A stretch of 64,000 bases of DNA from Actinomycetes bacterium (GTDB taxonomy: Bacteria; Actinomycetota; Acidimicrobiia; Acidimicrobiales; JAJYXR01): the NCBI GenBank assembly GCA_021801795.1, contig JAJYXR010000025.1, positions 23,954 to 87,953 on the forward strand, in the 5' to 3' direction. A model generated the notes under the pieces. The model did no database searches, was not told the DNA's origin, and worked only from the letters and a program-made list of their open reading frames with translations. Each line of letters opens with the position of its first letter. The first letter of the stretch is position 1. Positions 54,554 through 61,324 of this stretch are shown piece by piece. The position numbers were made by a program, and so were the translations under genes.

Positions 54554-54608
54554 CGTGTTCTCCTTCTCGTCACCAGGCCGGAGGTGTCTCCGGCTCGCTG
54601 GAGGCTAA

Positions 54609-54622
54609 ACTGATCGATCAAT
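54609..54622. promoter_or_regulatory. copy of the tetR palindrome (ACTGA-N4-TCAAT) in the dehydrogenase/thioesterase promoter region
   Basis: ACTGATCGATCAAT at 54609-54622, followed by CAG. A TAGCCT hexamer for the minus-strand dehydrogenase (54602-54607) abuts it, so a bound repressor would block that promoter; the thioesterase start is 41 bp away on the other side. Confidence 0.6.
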
Positions 54623-54662
54623 CAGCTAGGTGCTGTGGACCCAGCATAGGGGAGGAGAGCCA

Positions 54663-55118
54663 ATGACCACCACCGGCGACTCGGGCGCTGCGAAGATCTC
54701 GGATGAGGACCAGGAGACCTATCGGACCTCGGTGCCCTCGGTGATGCTGAAGACCCCCTACCTGTCCAGCCTGGGTCTCACCTTCGACCGCTACGAGCAC
54801 GACGACATCACGCTCAGGCTCACCTTTCGCGAGGACCTGACGAACGACGGGAGCGTGTACCACGGCGGGGTGGTGGCCGCGGTGATGGACACCGCAGGGG
54901 CTGCTGCAGCCTGGTCGAACCATGACTTCAACAAGGGCATGCGTGCGTCCACGGTGTCGATGACGATCCAGTACGTGGGCTCGTGCCGGAAGAGCGACCT
55001 CGTCTGCCACGCCCGCGCAGTGAAGCGCGGTCGGGAGCTGATATTCACCGAGATAACGGCCACGGATGCCGACGGCACCGTGGTAGCCCACGCGCTCCAG
55101 ACCTACCGGATCGTCTGA
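54663..55118 (+). CDS. PaaI-type hotdog-fold acyl-CoA thioesterase
   Basis: A 151-residue hotdog-fold protein. The catalytic segment NDGSVYHGGVVAAVMDTAGAAAAW has the Asn-x-x-G-x-xHGG-x-x-x-xxxD pattern of PaaI/hotdog thioesterases; SMTIQYVGSCRKSDLVCHARAVKRGREL is the following strand. It hydrolyses acyl-CoAs, probably releasing stalled or aromatic acyl-CoA intermediates. ATG 54663 has a GGGGAGGAGAG ribosome-binding site; an upstream in-frame ATG adds 11 residues but lacks one. It is divergent from the acyl-CoA dehydrogenase gene. Confidence 0.9.
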   Translation: MTTTGDSGAAKISDEDQETYRTSVPSVMLKTPYLSSLGLTFDRYEHDDITLRLTFREDLTNDGSVYHGGVVAAVMDTAGAAAAWSNHDFNKGMRASTVSMTIQYVGSCRKSDLVCHARAVKRGRELIFTEITATDADGTVVAHALQTYRIV

Positions 55119-55162
55119 GCTCTTCCACCTGCAGTCGCGCTGGCGCCACTCGGTGGCCCTGG

Positions 55163-55185
55163 CGACACCGGCCACACCGGTGTCG
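55163..55185. terminator. bidirectional hairpin between convergent thioesterase and acyl-CoA synthetase genes
   Basis: CGACACCGG (55163-55171) pairs perfectly with CCGGTGTCG (55177-55185) around a 5-nt loop. It sits between two gene ends, where a terminator is expected. There is no T-run on either side. Confidence 0.5.
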
Positions 55186-55192
55186 GCTCGGT

Positions 55193-56734
55193 TCAGATGG
55201 AGCGTCCGGCTCGCTGCCAGTAGGGGTCCCGGAGTCGCCTCTTGAAGATCTTCCCGGAGTCCTCGCGGGGCAGTGCGTCGTGGAAGGTGACCAGCCGGGG
55301 GGTCTTCAGCGTGCCGAGCCGAGCACGCAGGTAGGAGGTGACGTCCCGCTCGGACAGTTCCGTGCCTGGCTCGGGCTCCACCGCTGCAGCCAGTGCCTCT
55401 CCGAGATCGGCGTCGGGGATGCCGAAGACTGCGCAGTCCCTGACTCCTGGAAGGCTTATGAGGGCCGCCTCGACCTCAGCCGGGTAGATGTTCACCCCAC
55501 CTGAGATCACCAGCTCCTTCGCGCGCCCACAGAGGTAGAGGTAGCCATCCTCGTCCAGGTACCCGATGTCCCCCGAGGTGATCATCCCGTCTAGCTCAAT
55601 CGAGCGGCGTGCCTCGTCGTTGCCCTGGTAGGTGAAATCTCCAAGGGCCGGATGGTAGGTGTATACCTCACCTGGCTCGCCCTGGGGCAGCTCCGATCCG
55701 TCGGGACCGACGATCCTCACCTGGCCGCCTTCCACTGGCCTGCCCACCGTGCCGGGATGGGCCAGCCACTCGTCCGAGTCGCAGTAGGTGACCGCGCCGC
55801 TCTCGGTGGATCCGTAGTACTCGTGTATCACCGGACCCCACCAGTCGATCATCTGGCGCTTCACCTCCGGCGGGCAGGGGGCCGCAGCGTGGACCACATG
55901 TTCGAGCGAGGAGTGGTCGTAGCGTGCCCTGACAGCTTCGGGGAGCTTCAGGAGCCTCACGAACATGGTCGGGACGAGCTGGAGGTGGGTGACCCGGTAG
56001 GTCTCGATGTCGGCCAGTAGCCCTTCAGCGTCGAATCCCTGGCGGAGCACCACGAAGGCACGGTTCAGCAACGCTCCCAGTGTGTAGGCGTTAGGGGCTG
56101 TGTGGTAGAGCGGGGCAGGTATAACCGTGCGCATTCCAGGCCGTATCCCGAGCACGGACTGGTTCATGCTGGCCACCGCTGCCGCTTGACGGGAGTCGAG
56201 GGGACGGCGGCGGACGCCCTTGGGGCGCCCGGTCGTGCCCGAGGTGTAGATCATGCTGGCCGGTCGGCGGTGCTTCTCGCGTGCCATCGGTTCGAATCGG
56301 TTGGCCCACTCGGCCCAGGTAAGGCCCGTTTCGGGCTCCGGGCACACCTCCGGCTCGCCAGTCGCGGTGGTGGGAACCCGCAGCACCAGCCGGCCGGAGA
56401 GATCCAGGCTGCCCGAGATGGCCTCGAGCAGATCCGCGTGTGCGACGAGCACCTTCGCCCCTGAGTCCTCGAGGATGTAGCCCACCCCGTCGGGTCGCTC
56501 GTGCCAGTTCATAGGCACGGCGTAGGCACCGACCATCCCTGTCGCGATGGTGGCTTCCAGGAACACGGTGTCGTTCCGCAGGAGAAGGGCTATGGCGTCG
56601 CCTTCGCCTACGCCGATGGAGGCGAGACCACTCGCTCCGCGGGCTGCCATTGCGAATACCTCGGAGCGGTGTGTGAAGCGGCCCTCGAAGAGCACCCCAG
56701 GCTCTTCACCTGCGACCGGTGCCTCGCTAGTCAC
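55193..56734 (-). CDS. acyl-CoA synthetase (AMP-forming)
   Basis: A 513-residue ANL-superfamily ligase that activates a carboxylic acid to acyl-AMP and acyl-CoA. Core motifs: MIYTSGTTGRPKGV (phosphate loop), PAPLYHTAPNAYT, YYGSTESGAVTY (adenine loop), TSGDIGYLDEDGYLYLCGR with the hinge Asp, and the catalytic Lys near the end in REDSGKIFKRRL. The short N-terminus lacks a membrane segment. GTG 56734 overlaps the upstream CMD gene by 8 bp; together with the zinc alcohol dehydrogenase it forms a minus-strand operon. Chain length specificity is unknown. Confidence 0.92.
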   Translation of the reverse strand: MTSEAPVAGEEPGVLFEGRFTHRSEVFAMAARGASGLASIGVGEGDAIALLLRNDTVFLEATIATGMVGAYAVPMNWHERPDGVGYILEDSGAKVLVAHADLLEAISGSLDLSGRLVLRVPTTATGEPEVCPEPETGLTWAEWANRFEPMAREKHRRPASMIYTSGTTGRPKGVRRRPLDSRQAAAVASMNQSVLGIRPGMRTVIPAPLYHTAPNAYTLGALLNRAFVVLRQGFDAEGLLADIETYRVTHLQLVPTMFVRLLKLPEAVRARYDHSSLEHVVHAAAPCPPEVKRQMIDWWGPVIHEYYGSTESGAVTYCDSDEWLAHPGTVGRPVEGGQVRIVGPDGSELPQGEPGEVYTYHPALGDFTYQGNDEARRSIELDGMITSGDIGYLDEDGYLYLCGRAKELVISGGVNIYPAEVEAALISLPGVRDCAVFGIPDADLGEALAAAVEPEPGTELSERDVTSYLRARLGTLKTPRLVTFHDALPREDSGKIFKRRLRDPYWQRAGRSI

Positions 56735-57467
56735 CGTTGGCAGGTGAGATCCCGTCGGGGGGCCATGGCTCGGTCCCAGGTTCCAGCGGCACCTCCAGGC
56801 TGCGGAGCCACGAAGACACCATCCGCCATGCGCCGATAACGCCTACCAGCTCCAGCAGGATGCGTGCTTCACGGTCGGGATCCGTTCCGGGGGTGGCGCC
56901 GGCACCCGCTGTGCTGGAGGAGGCTGCCGTAGAGCTCGGGTCGGCCGGGCTGGAGACCGCTTCCGTGGAATCGGGTCGGCCCTGTTCGGGAGTTTTCGGC
57001 TCAGCGCCGAGCGCGCCCACGTTCTCGACGAGCAGGTCCCAGGTGGCCGCCGATATGGCCCCGTCGTCCACCATCTCGTCGGTGGCGGCCAGCACGGCTC
57101 GATCGGCCTCCCCGAAGCGCGACGAGGCACGCCAGTCGCGTAGCGCGAGGAGATCCTCCTCGTCTACGCCGAGAGCCTTCGCGATCTGCCAGTGCTGGGT
57201 CCACTCGTAGAGCGAATGGGTGCTCCAGCCCACCCGCATGATGATCAGCTCGCGCAGCCGCACGCTGAGCTCGCCGTCGAAGAGCATGACGCCTAGCAGG
57301 TCGTTCAGTGCTCGGGCCAGCTTCGGGTGCCTGAGGAACATCTGGAAGATGCTCAGCCTGGCCATGTAGGTGGGTACGCCCACCTCCTCTGCTGCCGACC
57401 GCGCCTGCTCGTAGGTGAGGAGGCTGACTCTGCCCTGCCCCTTGGCGCCAGGATCCGGTGCCACCAC
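56727..57467 (-). CDS. carboxymuconolactone decarboxylase (CMD)-family protein
   Basis: A 246-residue AhpD-like helical protein. HPKLARALNDLLGVMLFDGELSVRLRELIIMRVGW and THSLYEWTQHWQIAKALGV match the CMD fold; the CxxC of AhpD-type peroxidatic members is absent (WSTHSLYEWTQH), as in a large actinobacterial subgroup next to acyl-CoA genes. Between the main domain and the last helix lies a low-complexity Ser/Thr/Ala/Pro insertion of about 45 residues (about 153-198) that looks like relaxed linker sequence. It overlaps the acyl-CoA synthetase and follows the dehydrogenase by 3 bp. Its biochemical role is unproven. Confidence 0.8.
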   Translation of the reverse strand: MVAPDPGAKGQGRVSLLTYEQARSAAEEVGVPTYMARLSIFQMFLRHPKLARALNDLLGVMLFDGELSVRLRELIIMRVGWSTHSLYEWTQHWQIAKALGVDEEDLLALRDWRASSRFGEADRAVLAATDEMVDDGAISAATWDLLVENVGALGAEPKTPEQGRPDSTEAVSSPADPSSTAASSSTAGAGATPGTDPDREARILLELVGVIGAWRMVSSWLRSLEVPLEPGTEPWPPDGISPANGD

Positions 57468-57470
57468 CCG

Positions 57471-58610
57471 TCACGCACCCCCCCAGGGTGTAATGACCCC
57501 GTGTACGGGTGGTGGTGCACCGGTCCCGGCGATCTCTGGGCTGCCCTCGACTGCCTGGCTACCACCCATTTCAGACAGCAGGTCGGAGGCTCCATCGAGG
57601 TCGGCAACGCGCCGCGGCAGGTCCGCGAAGGGATAGCGTCCTGAAGCCAGCAGGTCGATCGCAGCCCTGTAGGCCGGTGCGTCTACTCCGAGGGCTCCCA
57701 GCATGCGGAGCTCCTTGTAGACGATGAGGTCTGGCCAGAACCCAGGCGTCTCTGCAGATCCCCGGGTGCCTGCCAGGACCACCGTGCCGGCAGGTCGTGC
57801 CAGGCCGATGGCCTGGGCCAGTGCGGCCGGGGCCTTCGCGGTGACGTCCACGACCACGTCGGCGAGCCGTCCCGTCGCCTTCATCAGAGCCTTCACGGGG
57901 TCGTCATCGGCCACGTCGACGGCTAGGTCGGCACCGAAGCGCCCGGCGAGAGAAAGCCGCTCGGCATCGCGCGGACCGTATCCAGTCACCATCACGAACG
58001 AGGCGCCAGCCTCCTTCGCCGCAGCGCAGGCGGACAGACCTCGGATGCCGGGGCCGAGCACCGCCACCACGTCTCCCTTAGAGGTTCCAGGCACCGTCAC
58101 CCCCCAGCGGATCCCGGCACCGAGGGGATTGAATATGGTGGCGACTACCGGGTCGAGGCTGTCAGGGATCCGGTGGAGCATGGTGTCGGGAGACAGGTAC
58201 TGGAACTGGGCGTATCCTCCCCAGAGCCCAGGGGCCTTCGTGGCGGGGATGAAGCCGTACATGTCCCCGATGCCATGGGAGCTGCACCGGCGGTACTCCC
58301 CCGAGAGGCAGGCCTCGCAGGTTCTGCAGGACTGGAACACCTCGACGGCCACCCGATCGCCTGACCTCACGCCAAGGCGCTCCGCAGCTCTGTCGCCGAT
58401 CTGCTCCACCACGCCTACGGCTTCGTGCCCCGGGATGAAAGCGAAACCGGCCGGCAGCACCCCGCTGTACTGCTCGTGGTCGGTGCCGCACAGGCCGCAT
58501 GCTTCGACCCTGAGCAGGCCGTCATCGTCGCCGATCTCTGGGATCTCGAAGCTCCTGCGGACCAGGTTCCCGGGTGAGTCGAGGACTAGGGCCTCGGCTG
58601 TTCTGGTCAT
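57471..58610 (-). CDS. zinc-binding alcohol dehydrogenase (MDR family)
   Basis: A 379-residue medium-chain dehydrogenase. The catalytic-zinc residues are in EACGLCGTDHEQYSG and IPGHEAVG; the structural zinc motif has four Cys (CRTCEACLSGEYRRC). The cofactor-binding loop is VVAVLGPGIRGLSACAAAKEAG, which lacks the usual G-x-G-x-x-G spacing partner Val but keeps Gly-rich turns. ATG 58610 is chosen over an earlier GTG because the catalytic domain begins there. It is the first gene of the operon with the CMD protein and acyl-CoA synthetase, under a promoter carrying the tetR palindrome. Substrate alcohol unknown. Confidence 0.9.
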   Translation of the reverse strand: MTRTAEALVLDSPGNLVRRSFEIPEIGDDDGLLRVEACGLCGTDHEQYSGVLPAGFAFIPGHEAVGVVEQIGDRAAERLGVRSGDRVAVEVFQSCRTCEACLSGEYRRCSSHGIGDMYGFIPATKAPGLWGGYAQFQYLSPDTMLHRIPDSLDPVVATIFNPLGAGIRWGVTVPGTSKGDVVAVLGPGIRGLSACAAAKEAGASFVMVTGYGPRDAERLSLAGRFGADLAVDVADDDPVKALMKATGRLADVVVDVTAKAPAALAQAIGLARPAGTVVLAGTRGSAETPGFWPDLIVYKELRMLGALGVDAPAYRAAIDLLASGRYPFADLPRRVADLDGASDLLSEMGGSQAVEGSPEIAGTGAPPPVHGVITPWGGA

Positions 58611-58660
58611 GGAAGGAGCACTCCTAGAGCCTTTCTCGTTGGTGGCAACCGGTATATGGA

Positions 58661-58686
58661 GACGGGCCGCCCGAAAGCGGCCCGTC
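58661..58686 (-). promoter_or_regulatory. hairpin in the 5' leader of the alcohol dehydrogenase operon
   Basis: A perfect 10-bp inverted repeat, GACGGGCCGC (58661-58670) and GCGGCCCGTC (58677-58686), with a 6-nt loop. It lies inside the predicted about 95-nt leader between the promoter and ATG 58610. No T-run follows, so it may be an attenuator, a stability element or a protein site. Confidence 0.45.
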
Positions 58687-58711
58687 AACACTGTGCCCCC
58701 CCTGCGCCTCC

Positions 58712-58740
58712 AGGTTAACCCAATGAGACTGATATGTCAA
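58712..58740 (-). promoter_or_regulatory. sigma-70-type promoter of the alcohol dehydrogenase operon
   Basis: On the reverse strand TTGACA (58735-58740), a 17-bp spacer and TAACCT (58712-58717). The -35 is close to ideal. The tetR-type palindrome overlaps the -35, a typical repressor arrangement. Confidence 0.65.
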
Positions 58741-58741
58741 T
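58728..58741. promoter_or_regulatory. copy of the tetR palindrome (ACTGA-N4-TCAAT) at the alcohol dehydrogenase promoter
   Basis: ACTGATATGTCAAT at 58728-58741, followed by CAG exactly as at the 54609 copy. It covers the -35 element of the operon promoter. Confidence 0.6.
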
Positions 58742-58802
58742 CAGTAAGCCGGGTCCAGCATGCGTGGTCGCCGTTGGTGCGCCCGACGTCGGTGCGCTCG
58801 AC

Positions 58803-58902
58803 GCGACCAGCCACAGCCCGATCAGCAGCGACCAGCCAGAGCCCGATCAGCAGCGACCAGCCAGAGCCCGATCAGGAGCGACCAGCCAGAGCCCGATCAG
58901 GA
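58803..58902. repeat. 25-bp intergenic tandem repeat
   Basis: Four copies of a 25-bp unit beginning GCGACCAGCCAGAGCCCGAT, with single-base differences between copies (for example CAGC versus GAGC near the end). It fills part of the 361-bp gap between the alcohol dehydrogenase promoter and the end of the next hydrolase gene; the rest of the gap shows no gene. Confidence 0.92.
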
Positions 58903-58971
58903 GATGCCGCCAGCCGCCCGGAGTGCAGCGCCTCTCGGAGCGCAGCTACGGGGCCCGCGCTGAGTCGGGAT

Positions 58972-60102
58972 TCAGGAGATGGCGTGCAGTGTGGGATGCG
59001 AGCCCGGAAGGGCTTGTCCTGCACCCAGCAGGGATCGTCGCGCCAGAACCCGCTCCATGAAGTCGATGCCAGGTGTGAGGAAGCGGAGCACGTCTGCCTG
59101 GCTCTGCGGGCGGGCCAGCATCCAGGAGTGCCCGCCGGGCACCCAGACGATGTCGGTCCCCGAGAGGTTAGAGAACTCCTCGGCAGTCGCTGCGTTAGCC
59201 ACCCGGTCGAAGCATCCCCATACGGCCAGGAGCGGCACCTCGGATGCCGCCGCTAGCCGTTCGACCTCGTCGCTCAGGTCCATTGCCATGAGCATGGAGC
59301 CGACGGGGATGGTGCGGCCCAGTGACCTTATGTTCCGGCGGGCGTCGGGCCAGACACCCCTCACGGTGGAGGCGAGGCGTCGGCCGAAGAGAAGGTCGGG
59401 GAAATCCAGCGCAACCGCGAGAACCAGGTCGGCTATGCCGGCAATGTCGGGCGCGACTGGTTCGAGCGAGCTCACCAGCAGTCCGTGGCGCTTCTTCCAG
59501 GCAGGTGTGGCGGCTCCGTCGCGGTAGACGACGCCCAGCGTCCTGTCGGGGTGGGCCGATGCCACCTTCACGGCCACAGCTCCACCCATCGAGTGGCCCA
59601 GGAGGAGCGCCTGCTCTATCTCCAGGTGGTCGAGAAGGGCTACCACCTGGTCGCCAATCTTGTCGATGGTGACCTGCTCCCATGGCAGGGCATCGCTTCC
59701 GGCGAATCCAGGAAGGCTCGGGTTCACCACCCGCCACCCCAGGATCTCTGCCAGCTTCGAGCTCTCGCGCCAGTACATGCCACCACCGGCGAAGTAGCCG
59801 TGTACGTTCACTGCCCAGATCGGCGGGCTGCCAGGTCCCTCTGGACCCATAGCCCTGGTGTTCCCCGACACCGCGTAGCGCAGGCGCCGGCCTTCCACCT
59901 CGAGCACGTCTGGGACCATGTGCACCCTACGCCTGGCCGTGCGCGGGATCCCCTTCAACGGGTCCACGCGACTCGTGCTACTGGAGTGCTTGGAGGGACC
60001 CGAGCGTCCCTCGGAAGGGCGGGAGGTGGCTGATGGGGGGCGCGTCACACGGGTCTCCTGCTGGCTGGTGTCTGGTGCGCGATTCGATAGCATGACGATC
60101 AC
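58972..60102 (-). CDS. alpha/beta hydrolase
   Basis: An alpha/beta-hydrolase-fold protein of up to 376 residues. VNVHGYFAGGGMYW gives the oxyanion region, LLLGHSMGGAVAVKV the nucleophile elbow, AVWGCFDRVAN the acid and VPGGHSWMLARP the His. The N-terminal 60 residues are Ser/Thr/Arg/Pro-rich and unlikely to be folded; ATG 59919 (MVPDVLEVEGRRL) is an attractive alternative start and would give about 315 residues. Function is probably ester or thioester hydrolysis; substrate unknown. It lies downstream of, and in the same orientation as, the nitronate monooxygenase gene with a 100-bp gap. Confidence 0.82.
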   Translation of the reverse strand: MIVMLSNRAPDTSQQETRVTRPPSATSRPSEGRSGPSKHSSSTSRVDPLKGIPRTARRRVHMVPDVLEVEGRRLRYAVSGNTRAMGPEGPGSPPIWAVNVHGYFAGGGMYWRESSKLAEILGWRVVNPSLPGFAGSDALPWEQVTIDKIGDQVVALLDHLEIEQALLLGHSMGGAVAVKVASAHPDRTLGVVYRDGAATPAWKKRHGLLVSSLEPVAPDIAGIADLVLAVALDFPDLLFGRRLASTVRGVWPDARRNIRSLGRTIPVGSMLMAMDLSDEVERLAAASEVPLLAVWGCFDRVANAATAEEFSNLSGTDIVWVPGGHSWMLARPQSQADVLRFLTPGIDFMERVLARRSLLGAGQALPGSHPTLHAIS

Positions 60103-60202
60103 GTCACGCTAGCCGCGCGGGTCGGACAAGTGGCGTATTTCTGGATGCGGCGGTCCGGGTCATCTGCGACGGGGTAGGCGAGGGGAATCCTCACGGTGCC
60201 GC

Positions 60203-61189
60203 CTAGTGGGCCCCGGCCGCGTCGGCGACCGTCTCGGCGGCCCTGGTGAGTGCAGCTTCGGCCTCCGCGACGAAACGCAGGACCAGCTCGCCCGCGGGAA
60301 GGATCTCGTGAATCGCGCCGACCCCCTGACCGCAGGGGTAGCACTCCTTCGCCGGATCCACTCCGGGGGTCTCCTCGTCGCCGCCGAGGTGCAGGGCACC
60401 GTCCTGGGCCGAGCGGGCCAGCTGGTAAGGGAACCGCTTCAGCTCCTCGGGATGCTGGTCGAAGTAGGCGGTGTAGCCGTTGCTCACCACCCGCATGGTC
60501 TTGCCGGAGTAGGCCCTGGAGATGGTGGTCCCGTCCTCTCCGGTGGAGATCAGGGCGTCCTTGTAGCCCATCACGCCGCGGGCTTCAGGGGTGGCGATGA
60601 ATCGCGTGCCCACCCATACGCCATCGGCTCCGAGTGCGAGGGCAGCCGCTAGTCCCCGGCCGTCGACGATGCCTCCGGCCGCCACCACGGGGACCATGTG
60701 GCCCACGGCATCGACGATCTGGGGGACCAGGGGCATGGTCGCCACCTGGCCCGTGTGGCCGCCCGCCTCCGTGCCCTGGGCCACCACGATGTCGCAGCCC
60801 GCGTCCACTGCCCTGCGGGCGTGGTCGACCTTCCCGCACATGTTCACCACCAGCACCCCGTGGTCATGGCACAGAGACACCACCTCGGACGGGACGCCCA
60901 GGCCGGCGACGAACACCGAAGCACCCCCTTCTATTACCTTCTCCACCTGGCTCACCATGTCACCTGGCATCGCGGTGAGAAGGTCTACCCCGAAGGGCTT
61001 GGAGGTGCTCGCGCGTACCCGGCGTACCTCCTCGACCATCTGGTCACCGGTCATCGTGGAGGCACCCAGGCAGCCGAAACCTCCTGCCTCGGACACGGCT
61101 GCCACCAGCCGGTGGTAGGAAACCCCTCCCATGCCCGCGAGCATGACCGGATGCTCTATCCCGAGCATCTCCGTAAGCCTGGTGCGCAC
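60203..61189 (-). CDS. nitronate monooxygenase-family FMN protein
   Basis: A 328-residue FMN TIM-barrel protein. Hallmarks: GIEHPVMLAGMGGVSYHRLVAAVSEAGGFG at the N-terminus, CDIVVAQGTEAGGHTG with the phosphate/substrate His, and VPVVAAGGIVDGRGLAAALALGADGVWVGTRF. This is the class often annotated as nitronate monooxygenase or 2-nitropropane dioxygenase; in actinobacterial acyl-CoA regions members may act as enoyl reductases, so the reaction is open. GTG 61189 has a GGAGGGG ribosome-binding site. A copy of the tetR palindrome lies 80 bp upstream. Confidence 0.87.
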   Translation of the reverse strand: MRTRLTEMLGIEHPVMLAGMGGVSYHRLVAAVSEAGGFGCLGASTMTGDQMVEEVRRVRASTSKPFGVDLLTAMPGDMVSQVEKVIEGGASVFVAGLGVPSEVVSLCHDHGVLVVNMCGKVDHARRAVDAGCDIVVAQGTEAGGHTGQVATMPLVPQIVDAVGHMVPVVAAGGIVDGRGLAAALALGADGVWVGTRFIATPEARGVMGYKDALISTGEDGTTISRAYSGKTMRVVSNGYTAYFDQHPEELKRFPYQLARSAQDGALHLGGDEETPGVDPAKECYPCGQGVGAIHEILPAGELVLRFVAEAEAALTRAAETVADAAGAH

Positions 61190-61268
61190 CTTGCCCCTCC
61201 GTTTTCGATCTGCCGACAGGCCGGTGCAGCCGCCTCATCCATATGCCGGACAGGTAATGAATTAAATG

Positions 61269-61282
61269 ACTGATTAGTCAGT
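61269..61282. promoter_or_regulatory. copy of the tetR palindrome (ACTGA-N4-TCAGT) between the nitronate monooxygenase and GH31 genes
   Basis: ACTGATTAGTCAGT at 61269-61282, flanked by ATTAAA on one side and TTTAAT on the other, an AT-rich patch in otherwise GC-rich DNA. It is central in the divergent gap, upstream of both genes. Confidence 0.65.
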
Positions 61283-61324
61283 TTAATCGAGATCAGGCCC
61301 GAGCGCCAAGCAGGAGGCCAGCCT

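Noticed and set aside
56270..56310. tRNA-like GGTTCGAATC sequence
   Set aside because: It lies inside the acyl-CoA synthetase gene and no cloverleaf can be formed around it.
57724..59256. A 510-codon plus-strand frame
   Set aside because: Antisense to the alcohol dehydrogenase gene, then passes through the promoter and the 25-bp repeats; not a gene.
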